Shown here: positions 6,462 through 8,424 of the stretch, piece by piece
Position numbering within the stretch: position 1 is the first letter of the stretch
Layout: every line of letters begins with the position of its first letter
DNA from: Betaproteobacteria bacterium
GTDB lineage: Bacteria > Pseudomonadota > Gammaproteobacteria > Burkholderiales > Nitrosomonadaceae
Direction: 5' to 3'
DNA length: 8,424 nt
Assembly: GCA_022601315.1 (NCBI GenBank)
Contig: JAHZIU010000099.1
Location: 1 to 8,424 of the forward strand
Made by a program: the position numbers and the translations under genes
The notes under the pieces: model-generated
The model's database searches: none
The model's input: only the letters and a program-made list of their open reading frames with translations
What the model was told of the DNA's origin: nothing

Positions 6462-7112
6462 TTAACTGTTGTTGCGTACTTTTATGAAATGAATTTCAAT
6501 ACCATTATCCTGCAACGAAGCACGCACTCTATCAACCTCAGTCTTTTGCGTAAATGGCCCGACTCTTACTCTATACCAAATCCCTCTCTCTGATAAGTCA
6601 GCAGTTTGAACGAACGCCACAACACCAAGAAACGCAAGTTTTGCTTTTAGATTCTCTGCATCATCCGTTTTTCTAAATGACCCGACTTGCAGATAGTATT
6701 TTTCCAATGCAGTATTGTTTGGTATAGCATTATTGCCTTCTAGATTATTGGCAACAGCACTTGGGGTGGGGGGTGGTTGCTCCACTGCTTCTGTGAAGGC
6801 TTGCTCACTAACAGGTTCTTCAATACCCGGAAGAATCTTATAAAAGTCAAACTGTGGTTTTTCTTCTACCTTAGCCATTTCCTCTTCAACTTTAGATTCA
6901 GGCGTCTTTCCTAGTATAAGTTGACTATCATGGCTTTTATCCAGATGTGCAGTTTCCTCTGGCACAAATGGACTAGGTGCCCCATCCAAATACATCCACA
7001 CAGCAATTGCACTCATCAAACCAAGCATGTAGCCAATCAAAATCCCCCAGATCAACGAGCCACCATTCTTTTTAGCTGTAGAAGGTTTACGGGTCTTATA
7101 ATCTCGACTCAT
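6462..7112 (-). CDS. SPOR-domain inner-membrane protein (FtsN-like architecture)
   Basis: A 216-residue protein with a short basic cytoplasmic N-terminus (residues 1-18), one membrane segment (about 19-41) and a periplasmic part. The periplasmic part has an acidic linker, the short motif FDFYKILPG (88-96) that recurs in SPOR proteins of this kind, a proline-rich patch EQPPPTPSA (111-119) and a C-terminal SPOR domain (about 138-213) starting YYLQVGSFRKTDDAENLKAKL. SPOR domains bind glycan strands stripped of stem peptides, so a role at the septum or in cell-wall remodelling is likely. The architecture resembles FtsN, but I do not assign that name. Start is the ATG at 7112, supported by an AGAGGA ribosome binding site at 7118-7123. 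It lies 22 bases after argS, so the two are probably co-transcribed. Confidence 0.92.
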   Translation of the reverse strand: MSRDYKTRKPSTAKKNGGSLIWGILIGYMLGLMSAIAVWMYLDGAPSPFVPEETAHLDKSHDSQLILGKTPESKVEEEMAKVEEKPQFDFYKILPGIEEPVSEQAFTEAVEQPPPTPSAVANNLEGNNAIPNNTALEKYYLQVGSFRKTDDAENLKAKLAFLGVVAFVQTADLSERGIWYRVRVGPFTQKTEVDRVRASLQDNGIEIHFIKVRNNS

Positions 7113-7134
7113 GAATATCCTCTAAAAAATTCAA

Positions 7135-8424
7135 TCACATTTTTTCCGGTGCGCTGACACCCAGTAAATTTAACCCATTACGTATTACTAGTTGAACAGC
7201 AACTATAAGCGCTAAACGAGCGTGTCGTAACGGTATTTCCGGCACCAGAAAACGGGTTGAATTATAGTAACTATGAAACTCGCCTGCCAGTTCCCTGAGA
7301 TAGAAAACAATAAGATGAGGTGCAAATTCTCTAGCTGATGCTTCCACAACATCAGGAAAATCTATCAACTTTTGCAATAATGCCAATTCCGCTGGACTTG
7401 TCAATGCTTGCGCACTGACATCTGCCAGCATTGCGATATCCCCATCTTCCCATTGCGCCAAAACACTACTAACACGGGCATGCGCATACTGAACGTAATA
7501 CACTGGATTTTCATTACTCTGTGATTTAGCCAAATCCAAATCAAAATCGAGGTGCTGATCACTTTTACGCATCACATAAAAAAACCGCGCTGCATCTTTT
7601 CCAACTTCCTGACGTAACTCACGTAAGGTAACAAATTCTCCCGAACGCGTTGACATAGATGCCTTTATACCATTTCGATAAAGTACAGCAAACTGCACCA
7701 AAGCTATTTCCAGCTTTTGTGGATCCAGATCCAATGCTTGCAGTGCACCTTTTACCCGAGCGATGTAACCATGATGATCTGCACCCCAAATATTGATCAC
7801 CTGCTCAAAACCACGTTCGAACTTATTTAAATGATAAGCAATATCAGAAGCAAAATAAGTAAACTGACCGTTCTCTCGTTGCACCACACGATCTTTCTCA
7901 TCACCAAATTGTGTTGAACGAAACCACGTAGCGCCATCCTGTTGATACAAAAACTTCTTTTCCTCAAGTAACTGTACAGTATGTGCGACCAAACCATTAT
8001 CAAATAAAGATTGCTCGGAAAACCAAGTATCAAACGTTACACCAAATTCCAACAAATCATTACGACAATCTCCGAGTTGTTCTGTCAACACAAAGTTATG
8101 AACATACGCATAATCTTCACCCAATATCTTTTTTGTATTGGCGATCAATCGGTCTAATTGCTCGTCTGTATTAATTGCTGTTGCTTTTGCGGTAATATCC
8201 TGTCCCTCAAATAACAAATCTGCTTGATGAACATAACGCGCAGCATGTGCCTGATATATTAATTGCGCCATGACTTTAACATAGTCACCTTGATAAGCAT
8301 TTTCTGGGAAAGGTATATGTATACCGTTTAATTCCAAATATCTTAGCCATGTTGAAAGCGCCAGGATATCCATCTGACGCCCCGCATCATTAACATAATA
8401 TTCACGTGTCACGGAAAAACCAAC
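7135..8424 (-). CDS. argS: Arginyl-tRNA synthetase, C-terminal three quarters (partial)
   Basis: A class I aminoacyl-tRNA synthetase that attaches arginine to tRNA-Arg in the cytoplasm. The frame is open to the right edge; 429 codons are visible of a family length near 560-590, so the N-terminal tRNA-recognition domain and the HIGH motif lie beyond it. The first visible residues are VGFSVTREYYVNDAGRQ, characteristic of ArgS; the GTG at 8412 is an internal Val codon, not a start. Further on are WGADHHGYIARVKGAL (visible residues about 213-228), then KASMSTRSGEFVTLREL (about 254-270), which stands where KMSKS would be; bacterial ArgS commonly has such a degenerate form. The DALR anticodon-binding domain follows, ending FHSYYNSTRFLVPE and LLGVSAPEKM. 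The TGA stop is at 7135-7137. SPOR protein and dsbA follow on the same strand. Confidence 0.97.
   Translation of the reverse strand, partial: VGFSVTREYYVNDAGRQMDILALSTWLRYLELNGIHIPFPENAYQGDYVKVMAQLIYQAHAARYVHQADLLFEGQDITAKATAINTDEQLDRLIANTKKILGEDYAYVHNFVLTEQLGDCRNDLLEFGVTFDTWFSEQSLFDNGLVAHTVQLLEEKKFLYQQDGATWFRSTQFGDEKDRVVQRENGQFTYFASDIAYHLNKFERGFEQVINIWGADHHGYIARVKGALQALDLDPQKLEIALVQFAVLYRNGIKASMSTRSGEFVTLRELRQEVGKDAARFFYVMRKSDQHLDFDLDLAKSQSNENPVYYVQYAHARVSSVLAQWEDGDIAMLADVSAQALTSPAELALLQKLIDFPDVVEASAREFAPHLIVFYLRELAGEFHSYYNSTRFLVPEIPLRHARLALIVAVQLVIRNGLNLLGVSAPEKM

Noticed and set aside
6459..6468. Ten-base palindrome CAGTTAACTG at the SPOR gene stop
   Set aside because: Short, includes the stop codon and has no T-tract; best treated as chance.

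Overview
The window looks like ordinary chromosome from a Gram-negative proteobacterium, most likely a betaproteobacterium of the Nitrosomonadales/Methylophilales kind with a fairly A+T-leaning genome (about 43% G+C in the first line, counted by hand). The pointers are a gmk-rpoZ-spoT block with a short (68-residue) omega subunit, an argS / SPOR-protein / dsbA order that I recall from betaproteobacteria, and a methylcitrate-cycle gene (prpD). The lineage is inferred from gene order and protein character, not from a marker RNA; no rRNA or tRNA gene was seen.

Layout, left to right. Bases 1-296 hold the 3' end of prpD on the + strand. Everything else is on the - strand and is read from the right edge leftwards: argS (its 5' end lies beyond the window), a SPOR-domain membrane protein, dsbA, msrA, an HDOD-GAF regulatory protein, gmk, rpoZ and spoT. 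prpD and spoT converge with only 33 bases between their stop codons. Coding density is high. The longest gaps are 149 bases (rpoZ to spoT), 130 bases (msrA to the HDOD gene), 79 bases (SPOR gene to dsbA) and 62 bases (gmk to rpoZ); no stretch above 300 bases lacks a gene.

Functionally there are two blocks. The right block (argS, SPOR protein, dsbA, msrA) combines arginyl-tRNA charging, a cell-envelope peptidoglycan-binding protein, periplasmic disulfide formation and repair of oxidised methionine. The left block is a nucleotide-alarmone block: guanylate kinase, the omega subunit of RNA polymerase (with the N-terminal MAR motif associated with ppGpp binding) and the bifunctional (p)ppGpp synthetase/hydrolase SpoT. 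The HDOD-GAF gene ends two bases before gmk, where yicC often sits in other proteobacteria, so it may be translated with this block.

I did not find a convincing new multi-gene system, mobile element, CRISPR array or prophage. The points most worth a second look are the HDOD-GAF protein (degenerate HD residues, coupled to gmk), an MsrA without a cysteine in its C-terminal tail, and the A+T-rich 149-base leader of spoT with a possible own promoter and inverted repeat.
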